Assembly (NCBI GenBank): GCA_016794465.1
Contig: JAEUKA010000014.1
Coordinates: 279,130 to 343,129, forward strand
From: Myxococcales bacterium
Lineage (GTDB): Bacteria > Myxococcota_A > Polyangia > Palsa-1104 > JAEUJZ01
DNA: 64,000 bases
Reading direction: 5' to 3'
How positions within the stretch are numbered: position 1 is the first letter of the stretch; every line of letters begins with the position of its first letter. Shown here in pieces: positions 1 through 8,751 of this stretch. Position numbers and translations under genes: made by a program. Under the pieces are notes generated by a model. It ran no database searches. It was given only the letters and a program-made list of their open reading frames with translations, and was not told where the DNA came from.

Positions 1-58
1 TGGGTTTCAGCGCAATAACGATATTTCCCTAGAAATCGCGATATCCAGCCAAGATGCG

Positions 59-1531
59 ATGGGGGACTCACAGTCTGCGCTGGCTACGCACGCACTGCCT
101 CCCGATCGGACATCGAGCGAGTCCCTGTCCATCGAGTGGAGAGGAGCGAGCGATCATGTCGACGTGCCTCCGCAGTCACGGCAGTCGCTGGGCTCGCGGG
201 AGAGCCTACAGGTTCCGCTGGAGGAAGGCGACGGATGGGAGCCTTCTACGAATACAGAGACAGAGATCGTCTGGCAGAGCAGCTCACCTCTGCTCATGAT
301 GCGCAACGTCTCATTGATCCATGGGCAGCGGGTGCTGGTGACAGAGCTCAACCTGGACATCAGTCGCGATGGCATTCACATCGTGATCTGTGATGAGCGG
401 TACTGTCGACGCCTGCTGCTGTCGGTGCTTACCTCTACCGGCAGCAAAGGAGCCGTCCGGATGGAGGGAACTCTGCAGTGGGCAGAGGATGCGCCAAGCG
501 GTCGCCCGCAGCTGTGTATGTTACACGCCACAGAGCTGCTCTTGCCGCTAGGGGAGTACCTTCACAGAGCGCTCGAAAGCGAAGCCACGACGCGCATTGA
601 TGAGCTCCTGACGACTCTGCAGCTTGAGCCGCTGAAAGAAAAGATGTGCTGGTTTCTGCATGACCTGGAGCCGTATGAAAGGCGACTGGTTGCCATCCTT
701 CACGCCTCCCTTCGCGGCAGTCCGCTGCTCTGTATGGATGATCCGCTCGATGAGCTCCATGATGAAGGAGCGAGCCTCCTTCTGCGGGTACTTCGCCAGG
801 TTGCAGTCCAGCAGCCGATCTTGATCATGGCGCCAGAGCTGGGGCAGCTCAGTACCCTTACAGAGAGGGTGGCTTGGCATCACGGCAACCGGATTGTCAC
901 CAGCATTGCAGATGGCGGCACAGAGTCCTCTGTTGCGGATGACTCAGAGTCGGTGCTGCCCCCAGCAGTGACCCCTCCAGAGTCAGCGGTCCGAACCAGT
1001 CCCCCAAGCGACAAACCAGAGTCACATCGTCAAACCGGAAATGGTCAGCAGGGCCCGCGAGGATTCCGCTGGCTGGTCGAAGGAAAGCTGGCCGGGACTC
1101 CTGAGCCAGGGATTCTGTTCGACATTGACTACGATCTGACGCTGCTCCGTAGTGCGGGAATCACGACGCTGGTGACGCTCACAGAGCAGCCGATTCCCGA
1201 GACGCTGCTCGAACCCCACGGACTCAAGAGCCTGTACTTCCCAATCGTCGATATGAGTGTGCCAAGCTGCCGCGCGACCGAGGATCTCTGCTCGCTGGTC
1301 GAGCTGGCGCTAGAGCGTGGTGAAGTGATCGCCTTCCACTGCAAGGCCGGACTGGGAAGAACGGGAACGCTGCTGGTGTCGTATCTGATCTGGGAGGGTG
1401 CGCCGCCATCGGAAGCCCTGGCAGTCGCCCGCACCATCGAGCCGGGCTGGGTTCAGTCTGACATTCAGGAACAGTATCTGTTTCAGTTCGCAGAGTACTG
1501 CCGCAGCCGCCGCCCCCCCTACCAGTCCTAG
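59..1531 (+). CDS. Degenerate ABC ATPase-like domain fused to a dual-specificity phosphatase
   Basis: 490 aa in two parts. Residues about 78-275 read like an ABC ATPase half: an opening strand with MRNVSLIHGQRVLV, a Walker B-like LLCMDDPLDELHDEG, and a late strand before VAWHHGNRIV. The Walker A position has ICDERYCRRLL instead of GxxGxGKS/T, and no LSGGQ signature is visible, so ATP hydrolysis is unlikely. A Ser/Pro-rich linker leads to a phosphatase at about 345-480. It carries the HCxxGxxRT loop HCKAGLGRTG (His427, Cys428, Arg434) and a candidate general-acid Asp in PIVDMSVPS. The phosphatase chemistry is well supported. The substrate is unknown, and the ABC half may be a sensing or scaffolding domain. 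It converges on the next gene across a hairpin. Confidence 0.7.
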   Translation: MGDSQSALATHALPPDRTSSESLSIEWRGASDHVDVPPQSRQSLGSRESLQVPLEEGDGWEPSTNTETEIVWQSSSPLLMMRNVSLIHGQRVLVTELNLDISRDGIHIVICDERYCRRLLLSVLTSTGSKGAVRMEGTLQWAEDAPSGRPQLCMLHATELLLPLGEYLHRALESEATTRIDELLTTLQLEPLKEKMCWFLHDLEPYERRLVAILHASLRGSPLLCMDDPLDELHDEGASLLLRVLRQVAVQQPILIMAPELGQLSTLTERVAWHHGNRIVTSIADGGTESSVADDSESVLPPAVTPPESAVRTSPPSDKPESHRQTGNGQQGPRGFRWLVEGKLAGTPEPGILFDIDYDLTLLRSAGITTLVTLTEQPIPETLLEPHGLKSLYFPIVDMSVPSCRATEDLCSLVELALERGEVIAFHCKAGLGRTGTLLVSYLIWEGAPPSEALAVARTIEPGWVQSDIQEQYLFQFAEYCRSRRPPYQS

Positions 1532-1567
1532 AGCACACGTTTCGACTGGGGCCCTCCCTGAAACGCA

Positions 1568-1597
1568 AAGAGGCCCTGGATCTCTCCAGAGCCTCTT
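1568..1597. terminator. Hairpin between convergent genes
   Basis: AAGAGGCCCTGGA (1568-1580) pairs with TCCAGAGCCTCTT (1585-1597). This gives a 13-bp stem with one G-T wobble and a TCTC loop, lying between two convergent stop codons. No long T tract follows on either strand, so it is a likely bidirectional terminator or 3'-end hairpin rather than a textbook one. Confidence 0.55.
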
Positions 1598-1644
1598 CTG
1601 ATCAGACTTGCCGCATTCCTTTCGGGAAGCGGCGGCTGCTCGGC

Positions 1645-2013
1645 TTACTTGCCGTCGGCCTTCTTCTCGGCTTTCTCGGCCTTCTTCTCGGCCTTGTCGC
1701 CAGCCTTGTCGGCCTTGTCGCCCGCCTTGTCAGCCTTCTTCTCGACCTTCTCGGCAGCCTTCTCGACCTTCTCGGCCTTCTTCTCGGCCTTCTCGTTGCC
1801 AGCCTTCTCGGCCTTGTCGCCAGCCTTCTCGGCCTTGTCGCCAGCCTTCTCGGCCTTCTTCTCGACCTTCTCAGCCTTCTTCTCGGCCTTCTCGGCCTTG
1901 TCGCCAGCCTTCTCGGCGGCCTTCTCAGCCTTCTCGGGCTTGTTGGCGAAAGCGGGGGCGGCGGTGGCGAAAGCAAAAGCGGCAGTGACGGCGACGATGA
2001 TGTTCTTGTTCAT
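1645..2013 (-). CDS. Secreted Lys/Ala/Glu-rich repeat protein
   Basis: 122 aa. An N-terminal signal peptide (MNKNIIVAVTAAFAFATAAPAFA, cleaved after AFA) is followed by about 95 residues made almost entirely of K, A, E, D, G and V in imperfect units such as EKAEKKAEK, AEKAGDK and EKVEKKA. The mature part is highly charged and should be helical or coiled-coil. A good Shine-Dalgarno (GGAGAG) lies just before the ATG. No catalytic motif is present. The repeat resembles histone H1-like tails, but the signal peptide points to the periplasm or envelope. Function is unknown, possibly a polyanion- or envelope-binding protein. The repetitive DNA could vary in length between strains. Confidence 0.7.
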   Translation of the reverse strand: MNKNIIVAVTAAFAFATAAPAFANKPEKAEKAAEKAGDKAEKAEKKAEKVEKKAEKAGDKAEKAGDKAEKAGNEKAEKKAEKVEKAAEKVEKKADKAGDKADKAGDKAEKKAEKAEKKADGK

Positions 2014-2235
2014 GGGAAACTCTCCTGATTCAGTACGTTGACGGTTGGTAAGACGTTCTGGCTCACCTTATCGCGAGCCGCGTTCTTGACGAAGGGCCAG
2101 AGCACTCGCCATGCCAACCGCCCGAGCCCGACTCTGAGAGCACCAATCTCCGTCGGGAGACACGTCGCAGCTCCGCACTACCCAGAGCCGACGCAGCCCG
2201 ACAACATCGCCCCTTGCTGTGTGGCGCTTTTGCAG

Positions 2236-2718
2236 TTAGTTGGTGCGATTGAGGAGGATACTGAGCTGGTTACTCCCAGCGTGTACCACCGCCAGGTCTT
2301 GCTGCCCTTTGCCGTCGAGCTGCGCGATCACCACCGCACTTGGCTGCCGGTCCACCGCCAGGCGAATCGGCGGATCAAAGCCACCACCGCTTCGACCCAG
2401 CATGACCCCAATGGTGGGCAGCGCGCTGTCACACACCACCACATCCAGTATCCCATCGGTGTTTACGTCCCCGCTGGTGATGCAGGTGGGACCATATCCA
2501 GGCAGCCCGAACCGATACTCATAATCCGCCGGCCTACTACTGATACTCCCCGTCGAGCCGCCGAACATTCCTGTCACAAATCCCGTGTTCAAAAACACCT
2601 GCAAAGAGCTACTCCGCGCACTTACCACCGCCAAGTCCGCGCGCTTGTCGCCGTTCATCTTAAGCACACGGCTCCCCTCGCAAGTCTCCTCGCAAGTCTC
2701 CTCCCACGATGCGCACAC
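2236..2718 (-). pseudogene. VCBS/FG-GAP repeat protein fragment
   Basis: 160 codons that read as the C-terminal part of a VCBS (FG-GAP) beta-propeller protein: NGDKRADLAVV, GDVNTDGILDVVV and AQLDGKGQQDLAVV are three consecutive calcium-loop blades. The only available start is a GTG at 2718 with no signal peptide after it. The first residues contain a 12-bp duplication (EETC twice, about 2678-2703). Upstream in frame there is a hydrophobic stretch (LLLPSLLCLVCA) like a signal peptide, but with no start codon. I read it as a 5'-damaged remnant of a secreted lipoprotein family that also occurs intact nearby. A short real gene with an unusual start cannot be excluded. Confidence 0.5.
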
Positions 2719-2855
2719 CAGACAAAGTAGGGAAGGAAGGAGGAAGCCCCTTCGCGCGGTAACGTGGTGATAGCACTTGCTGTCCGTCTAGCCGGGCCCC
2801 TAAGATGACTGGGCTCCCCTGTGGCTAGTCGCCGCGCAGAGGATCTGGAGCAGTC

Positions 2856-4670
2856 ATGGCCTACACTGTCCGTCCGTACAATCGGGTGCGCTTCCTGCTC
2901 GATGGCGAGGAAATCTTCACGGCACTCGAGCAGTGCTTCGAGATGATGGTGCGAGAGCGGCGCGGTACGCCCCTGACCTATGTCCGCATGGCGTTCTGGC
3001 TGATCGAGGAAGGAATCTGTGTCGGGAATACTGCTGCCTTTACCCGTCCCGATACAAGCTCGCTCCTCCATCACATTGGTCGCGTCCTGTGGGCTGGGCA
3101 CAACGTGGACATCATCGTTTGGTATCCCAACCTGAAGACCCGACTGTCTAGTCCTGAGCAGCAGATCGATGAACACGACGCGCTGGCCCGGAGGATTGCC
3201 GACCTCAACGCTCAGCTCGAACTTCACCCCGGGCCGGTAGGACGGGCGCGGCTGTACCGCGAGCGCTATGAAGGAATCTCTGGATCGAGTCAGCACCAGA
3301 AGTTCGCGATCTTCTCGGTCAATGGGCAGCGCACCGTGGTGCTGGGCGGACTAAACATGGCACAGCGCTACCTCGATAATGTCACGCACACGATCCAGAT
3401 CGATGGTGAACATACCAACTGGCACGACACCGCAGTGAAGATCACCGGCCCGGTCACCGCCGACATCGAGGATGAGTGGATGCGTCGCTGGCGCAAGGTC
3501 ATGGCCATCGCCAAGGCCAAGGTTCCCACCGAGCGACTGTCAAACCACCTGACAGCCCCCGGAGTTGACAACCAGTGGAAGAGTGCCCACGCAGCAGACA
3601 TCCAAGAAAACCTCACGGTCCAGAAGCTCCCGGTCGACACCCCCAATGAGAGGTTCTACGCCCTGCCCGCTCGGGTGGCAGTGACCCGCTATTCCCTGCC
3701 GTTCAACGTCTGCGAGATCCACGAACAGATCCTCACCCGCATCCAGCGGGCTCGGGAGCGCATCTACTTCGAGAACAATCAGCTCACCGATCCGGACATC
3801 GTGCGCGCCATCTACCAGCGCATGAAAGAGGTGCCCTCGCTGCAGGTACTCATCGTCACCAACCCCAATCAGAGTGGTGTCGGCTATCTGACGCGACGCG
3901 CCTGGCTACACCTGGCCCTGCGGCACCCGAGCTGTCGCAACATCACGTTCATGTGCAAAGACGCTCCCAATCGTGCAGGCACCCTGACGCGTGTGAATGG
4001 CGTTCCGCAGTGGACGGTAGAGGATCACTATCGCCCTGGCCGGACGACCCAGCACCAGTGGCTCCAGACCGACTGCATCATCCCCAGCAAGACCAGCGCG
4101 GCCTACCGGGACTTCGGCGCCCTTCAGGTGAAGTTCGAGGACATCATCGATGTCGATGTCGACTTTCACTTCTTTACGCCCGCCGTCCATGTGGCGGCGG
4201 TCCGCGCAGAGATCACGCTGCGCACGCTGACCATCCACTCCAAGCTGGCGATCATTGATGACTGGCTGGTGTGCGGCTCGGCCAACTGGACCTACCGCAG
4301 CATGCAGTATGACGGCGAGATCTCTGTGTTCATGCAGGATCGAATGCTGGCGACCCACACCCTGGTCCGGCTGCTCCAGCACTACGATCCCACGATGACC
4401 CTCACGACCGAGCTGAGCACGGCAACGATTGACAGGCGCGCGCGGGACCTGGCCGACTTCATCCTGATCGATCCCAGAAGGCCAGTTCAGCCCGGTCGCT
4501 TTGTTCTGCTGCCACTAGAGTACCGACCCCTAGAATTTGACGGCGCACTGTCGCTCTTCTACAGCCTCGACGAGCGAGTACCAGGCTGGAAGGCCCGCGA
4601 CCTCATCCGCCGCCCCACCCAGACCCTAGCAAACATCAGACAAGAAGCCCCCAACTGGCGCTGGTGGTAG
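2856..4670 (+). CDS. Phospholipase D-like protein
   Basis: 604 aa with two PLD-type half-domains. The second motif is canonical: HSKLAIID (His461, Lys463, Asp468) followed by GSANWTYRS and an E nearby. The first has HQK at residue 147 followed by GGLN, but its Asp position is Ser (HQKFAIFS). PLD enzymes act as phosphodiesterases or transphosphatidylases using both His residues, so the protein may still be active. No signal peptide is visible, so it is probably cytoplasmic. The start ATG follows a purine-rich GGATCTGGAG. It is longer than small bacterial nucleases and nearer in size to cardiolipin synthase-like or phage-defence PLD proteins. The substrate cannot be assigned. Confidence 0.75.
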   Translation: MAYTVRPYNRVRFLLDGEEIFTALEQCFEMMVRERRGTPLTYVRMAFWLIEEGICVGNTAAFTRPDTSSLLHHIGRVLWAGHNVDIIVWYPNLKTRLSSPEQQIDEHDALARRIADLNAQLELHPGPVGRARLYRERYEGISGSSQHQKFAIFSVNGQRTVVLGGLNMAQRYLDNVTHTIQIDGEHTNWHDTAVKITGPVTADIEDEWMRRWRKVMAIAKAKVPTERLSNHLTAPGVDNQWKSAHAADIQENLTVQKLPVDTPNERFYALPARVAVTRYSLPFNVCEIHEQILTRIQRARERIYFENNQLTDPDIVRAIYQRMKEVPSLQVLIVTNPNQSGVGYLTRRAWLHLALRHPSCRNITFMCKDAPNRAGTLTRVNGVPQWTVEDHYRPGRTTQHQWLQTDCIIPSKTSAAYRDFGALQVKFEDIIDVDVDFHFFTPAVHVAAVRAEITLRTLTIHSKLAIIDDWLVCGSANWTYRSMQYDGEISVFMQDRMLATHTLVRLLQHYDPTMTLTTELSTATIDRRARDLADFILIDPRRPVQPGRFVLLPLEYRPLEFDGALSLFYSLDERVPGWKARDLIRRPTQTLANIRQEAPNWRWW

Positions 4671-4810
4671 ACAAAGTCCACTACAGACCCAACAAGTCGA
4701 GTAGCAAGCCTGGGGCCGACCGCAGAGCTTTTTTTCGGGCCGCAAAGCGGAACGGGAAAAAGTCTCGAAGGGAAGGGGGGCCCCAGGCGAAACGTGCGAT
4801 TTAAAGACTG

Positions 4811-4939
4811 GGGGTATTCCGGACATGGGTAGACCACTGCAAAAGATACCTCAGGGGTATTCCGGACAGGGGTGGACCACTGCAAAAGATACCTTGGGGG
4901 TATTCCGGACAGGGGTGGACCACTGCAAAAGATACCTCG
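4811..4939. repeat. Three tandem copies of a 43-bp repeat
   Basis: Copies start at 4811, 4854 and 4897, with two or three differences between them. Each contains TCCGGA and the dyad GTGG-A-CCAC, and is framed by GGTAT...ATACC. The array ends about 48 bp before the start codon at 4988. The rest of the gap 4671-4987 holds no gene that I can support. Confidence 0.85.
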
Positions 4940-4987
4940 GGTGTTATTTTCTTGGTGATTGGTACGGCCAATGTTAGAAGGCCGCCC

Positions 4988-5911
4988 ATGACAAACAAGA
5001 AACGAACGGACTCAGACAAAGGGACACGGGCAGTGACTGCTCCATCCAAGGGGACTCCACAAGCAGCGGCACCTGTGGCCACGGTCGCCAGTGACTTTGC
5101 CGGTGAGGGACTCGATGAAAAGAGCGGAGCCGCAGCACTGGCACGGGTCCGGACGCTGGTCAGCAGCTTGATGGTGACCCCCGCCACCGCACCCAAGCTC
5201 AATCAGCAGGCAGCGGCCAGCACCACCATCGCGATGCTGTCGGCGATTGCCGATCTCAAGCTGGGGCCTCGCCTTCAGAAGCTGGCGACCGACGGAGAGC
5301 TGGACCCGCTCTCGCTCCAGCGGCTGCCCGATCTGGCGCGGGCGGCGTGGTATCTGCGCCATCAGCTCGACCGCAGCCTGGCGCTGGGCAGCGAGGCCAA
5401 GATCCCAGAGTCGCTGCACATCAAGGCCCAAGACCTCCGCTCACGGATGCTCCAGCTGCTCGACTTTGTGCTGGCGGCGGATGCCCAGGTGGTGGCAGAG
5501 CTGACGATGATCCGCCAGGGCAGCGGCTATCAAGACCTGGCGGCTGACTTGGTGGCGCTCGGCACGCTGTATCAAAATCACCGGGTGGTGCTGATGAGCG
5601 CGGCGCCACTGCACTACCGGGACAGCGATGCCCAGGATGCCCCCAAGGTCGCCGCCCAGATTGTGGCCGAGCTTGGCAAGTCGCTGTCCGACAAGGGAGA
5701 TCGCAGCCTGCCGCTGCTGCTGGCCCAGGTGACGACCCAGCTGGCCGCCGACTTCGAGGAAGTTGCTGCCGCCGCTCGCTTCCTGACCCGTAAGCAGCCC
5801 ACTGAAGCAGCGCGCTTCCCCAACCTGTTCCTGGCGTCCAAGCGCACCCGGGCCCCCCGCCCCGAGCCCGCCCTAGACTCCGACCACCAGCCCCAGTCCC
5901 CCACCGGCTAG
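4988..5911 (+). CDS. Uncharacterised helical protein
   Basis: 307 aa from the ATG at 4988, which has AGAAGG six bases upstream. An in-frame ATG at 4952 lacks such a site. The N-terminal 50 residues are Lys/Thr/Ala-rich and probably disordered. The rest is Leu/Ala-rich helix with no signal peptide or membrane segment (for example LARAAWYLRHQLDRSLALG), and the C-terminus is Pro/Arg-rich. I do not recognise the family. It follows the 43-bp repeat array and converges on the molybdenum hydroxylase genes with only 10 bp between the stops. Confidence 0.7.
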   Translation: MTNKKRTDSDKGTRAVTAPSKGTPQAAAPVATVASDFAGEGLDEKSGAAALARVRTLVSSLMVTPATAPKLNQQAAASTTIAMLSAIADLKLGPRLQKLATDGELDPLSLQRLPDLARAAWYLRHQLDRSLALGSEAKIPESLHIKAQDLRSRMLQLLDFVLAADAQVVAELTMIRQGSGYQDLAADLVALGTLYQNHRVVLMSAAPLHYRDSDAQDAPKVAAQIVAELGKSLSDKGDRSLPLLLAQVTTQLAADFEEVAAAARFLTRKQPTEAARFPNLFLASKRTRAPRPEPALDSDHQPQSPTG

Positions 5912-5921
5912 CAACTGACAG

Positions 5922-8153
5922 CTACGCCTTTAGGTCGGCGGTCACGAACGGCAGCTTGCGGAGCCGCTTGCCGGTGGCCGCAAACAGCGCGTTGGCCACC
6001 GCTGGAGCAATCACCGGAACGCCGGGCTCGCCCACGCCGCTCGGATTTTCGGTCGAGGGCACGATGTGTACCTCTACCTTCGGCATCTCGGGCATCCGCA
6101 GCACTTGATAGTCATGGAAGTTTGACTGATCGACCGCTCCCTGCGTCACCGTAATTGCCCCGGACAGCGCCGCTGACAGACCGTAGCCGATTCCGCCTTC
6201 CATCTGCGCCGCCACCTGATCAGGGTTGACCGCCAGTCCACAGTCCACCGCACAGACCACCCGGTCAACATGGAAGCTGCCATCTGCGGCCACCGTGACC
6301 TCGGCCACTTGCGCGACCACCGACCCGAATGACTCGTGCAGTGCCACGCCACGACCGCGCCGATCTCCGGCCTTGCCCGCCGGCAGTGGCTTGCCCCAGC
6401 CGGCTTTGTCGGCTGCCAGCTTGAGCACTCCCTTGTGACGCGGATGTTTGTCGAGCAGCTCGGTCCGGAATGCGACTGGATCTTTGCCTGCCAGCGTCGC
6501 CAGCTCATCCATGATCGTCTCAGCCGAGTAGGCTGTGTGGGTGGACCCGACCGACCGCCACCACTGGACCGGAATCCCCGATCGCGGGGAGTGCAGCTCG
6601 ACCTGCAAGTTGGGAATCGCGTAGGGAAGGTTGGCGGCCCCTTCCACCGAGGTCCCATCGACTCCGTTCTTGACCATCATCGGCTCGAAGGCAGTCCCGG
6701 CTGCTATCGACTGCCCGACAATCCGCTGCAGCCAGACCACCGGCTTTCCTTGCGCATCCAGACCGGCGCTGACTTTGTGGACATACAGCGGTCGGTAGTA
6801 GCCGCCCTGCATGTCGTCTTCTCGCGTCCACAAGAGCTTGATCGGGGCACCCGCTGTCGCGGAAGTGCTGAGCGCTTTGGCGATGAAGACCGCTTCCAGC
6901 ACATAGTCAGACTGAGGGTTCGCGCGACGCCCAAAGCTGCCGCCGACAAACAGCTGGTTGAGCTTGACCTGATCGGGCCGCAGTCCCAGCACTTTGGAGA
7001 TCGCAAACTGATCACCGGTCTGGTTCTGCTCGCCGTTCCAGACCTCGCAGCCGTCTTTGCCTAGCTGCACCACGCAGTTGAGCGGCTCCATCGAGGCATG
7101 CGAAAGGAACGGAAACTCGAACTCGGCCTCGACTCGCTTTATGGCCTTGCCAAGTGCCGCCGTGACATCGCCGTCTTTGCGCGCCACCGCCCCCGGGGTC
7201 TGCGCCAAGGCCCGATACTGGGTCACAAGCTCGGTCGAGCTGGCCTTGACAGCCTGGCTCTCCTCCCAGTCTACGGTCAGGGCATCGCGGCCCTTCTTGG
7301 CCGACCAGAAGTCCTTGGCCACCACCGCGACCCCGGAAGGAATTCCCACCACCGCCACCACCCCGGCCACTGCCTTGGCACGCGCGGGATCAAAGGACTT
7401 GACCTTCGCCCCGAAGCGCGGCGGATGCGCCACCACGGCCGTCAGCATTCCCGGCAGCTTCAGGTCTTGGGTATAGATCGCCGAGCCATCGGTCTTGGCC
7501 ACCGAGTCAGTGCGCGACACTCGCTTGCCGATGTAGACAAACTGCTTGGGGTCCTTGAGCCGGACTTCGGTCGGCACCGGCAGCGTCGCCGCCAGCTTGG
7601 CCAGGCTCCCAAAGTTAGACTTCTTCCCAGAGGCCTTATGGGACACCACTCCCTTGGCCACGGTGATCGAGTCTGCCGGGACACTCCACAGCTTGGCGGC
7701 TGCCGCGACCAGCATCGCCCGGGCCGTCGCTCCCGCATGGCGAAGCTGGGCATAGGAGTTGGCAATGGAGCTGCTGCCTCCGGTTCCCTGCGCCGGGCCC
7801 CACAACAGATTGTTGTAGAGCTTGGCGTTGGCGGGTGCGCCCTCTGCCCGAACCTGCGCCCAGTCGGCGTCTAGCTCTTCGGCCACGATGGTGGGGAGTC
7901 CGGTATACGTCCCCTGCCCCATCTCGGTATGCTTGCAGATCACGGTCACAGTGCTGTCTTCCGCAATCCGGACAAACGCACTCGGGGCAAATGCGGCACC
8001 GGGCTTGGGAGCGGCGGCGGGTACGGACTCTGCAAAGGACTCGGTAGGGACAAACGCGGCCAGCGTAAGTCCGGCGGATGCGACCAGGCCGATCCGGAAG
8101 AAGTCGCGACGGCTCCACTCACTGCCGGTTGCAAAGCGATTCTCTGCGCTCAT
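5922..8153 (-). CDS. Isoquinoline 1-oxidoreductase-like molybdopterin subunit
   Basis: 743 aa, xanthine-oxidase family large subunit of the IorB/aldehyde dehydrogenase type. A twin-arginine signal ([15 protein letters not shown]) at about residues 14-28 predicts export of the folded enzyme to the periplasm. Molybdopterin-contact motifs include GGSFGRR in the middle and GVGEPGVP near the end, whose Glu is the usual catalytic base. The gene lies 14 bp after the 2Fe-2S subunit gene. Together they form the two-subunit IorAB layout, which lacks a separate FAD subunit and normally passes electrons to a cytochrome. The substrate is probably an N-heterocycle or aldehyde, but cannot be fixed from sequence. 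Confidence 0.88.
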   Translation of the reverse strand: MSAENRFATGSEWSRRDFFRIGLVASAGLTLAAFVPTESFAESVPAAAPKPGAAFAPSAFVRIAEDSTVTVICKHTEMGQGTYTGLPTIVAEELDADWAQVRAEGAPANAKLYNNLLWGPAQGTGGSSSIANSYAQLRHAGATARAMLVAAAAKLWSVPADSITVAKGVVSHKASGKKSNFGSLAKLAATLPVPTEVRLKDPKQFVYIGKRVSRTDSVAKTDGSAIYTQDLKLPGMLTAVVAHPPRFGAKVKSFDPARAKAVAGVVAVVGIPSGVAVVAKDFWSAKKGRDALTVDWEESQAVKASSTELVTQYRALAQTPGAVARKDGDVTAALGKAIKRVEAEFEFPFLSHASMEPLNCVVQLGKDGCEVWNGEQNQTGDQFAISKVLGLRPDQVKLNQLFVGGSFGRRANPQSDYVLEAVFIAKALSTSATAGAPIKLLWTREDDMQGGYYRPLYVHKVSAGLDAQGKPVVWLQRIVGQSIAAGTAFEPMMVKNGVDGTSVEGAANLPYAIPNLQVELHSPRSGIPVQWWRSVGSTHTAYSAETIMDELATLAGKDPVAFRTELLDKHPRHKGVLKLAADKAGWGKPLPAGKAGDRRGRGVALHESFGSVVAQVAEVTVAADGSFHVDRVVCAVDCGLAVNPDQVAAQMEGGIGYGLSAALSGAITVTQGAVDQSNFHDYQVLRMPEMPKVEVHIVPSTENPSGVGEPGVPVIAPAVANALFAATGKRLRKLPFVTADLKA

Positions 8154-8167
8154 GTCGAACTCCTTCT

Positions 8168-8626
8168 TTAGGTCAGCGTGGCGGCGGCTTCTTTGATGGC
8201 AGCCCGAATCCGTACATAGGTTGCGCAGCGACAGACATTGCCGGCCATTGCCGCATCAATGTCGGCATCGGTGGGTCGCTTGTTGCGCGTCAAGAGCGCG
8301 GTGGCCGCCATGATCTGTCCGGATTGACAGAAGCCACACTGCACCACGTCGAGCTTGCGCCACGCCGCCTGCACCGCCTTGCCAGCCGGGTTCGACGCTA
8401 CGTCTTCAATGGTGGTGATCTTCTGACCGACCACCGCCGAGACAGGAGTCTGACACGCTCGGACTGGCGCGCCGCTTACCCACACCGTACAGGCGCCGCA
8501 CATCGACATTCCGCAGCCGTACTTGGTGCCAGTCAGGTTCAGTCCGTCACGCAGTGCCCAGAGCAGAGGCGTATCCGGAGAGACATCCACAGGTAGCTGC
8601 TTGCCGTTCACATTCAGTTTGATCAT
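8168..8626 (-). CDS. (2Fe-2S)-binding subunit of IorAB-type hydroxylase
   Basis: 152 aa starting [10 protein letters not shown]. Upstream in-frame codons to 8689 do not resemble the family, and a GGATGAG lies before this ATG. The N-terminal plant-type ferredoxin domain has [12 protein letters not shown] plus a later Cys. The C-terminal helical domain has CGFCQSGQ and [12 protein letters not shown] for the second 2Fe-2S cluster. It transfers electrons from the molybdenum site of the partner encoded 14 bp downstream. There is no signal peptide, so it would be exported with the Tat-carrying large subunit, as is known for this family. Confidence 0.88.
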   Translation of the reverse strand: MIKLNVNGKQLPVDVSPDTPLLWALRDGLNLTGTKYGCGMSMCGACTVWVSGAPVRACQTPVSAVVGQKITTIEDVASNPAGKAVQAAWRKLDVVQCGFCQSGQIMAATALLTRNKRPTDADIDAAMAGNVCRCATYVRIRAAIKEAAATLT

Positions 8627-8751
8627 GGCCTGCTCATCCTTGTTTGCTAGCGAGGGGCTGAACGTAGGATGGCGGCCCGATCTTGTCACGTCCCTACTTG
8701 GCCTGTTCCTTCCCTGAGCCGTACGCTCTGTGCCAGGGAACCGCCCCCAAG

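Noticed and set aside
4724..4740. Intrinsic terminator after the PLD-like gene
   Set aside because: A run of seven T residues is present, but no stable stem precedes it on the plus strand.
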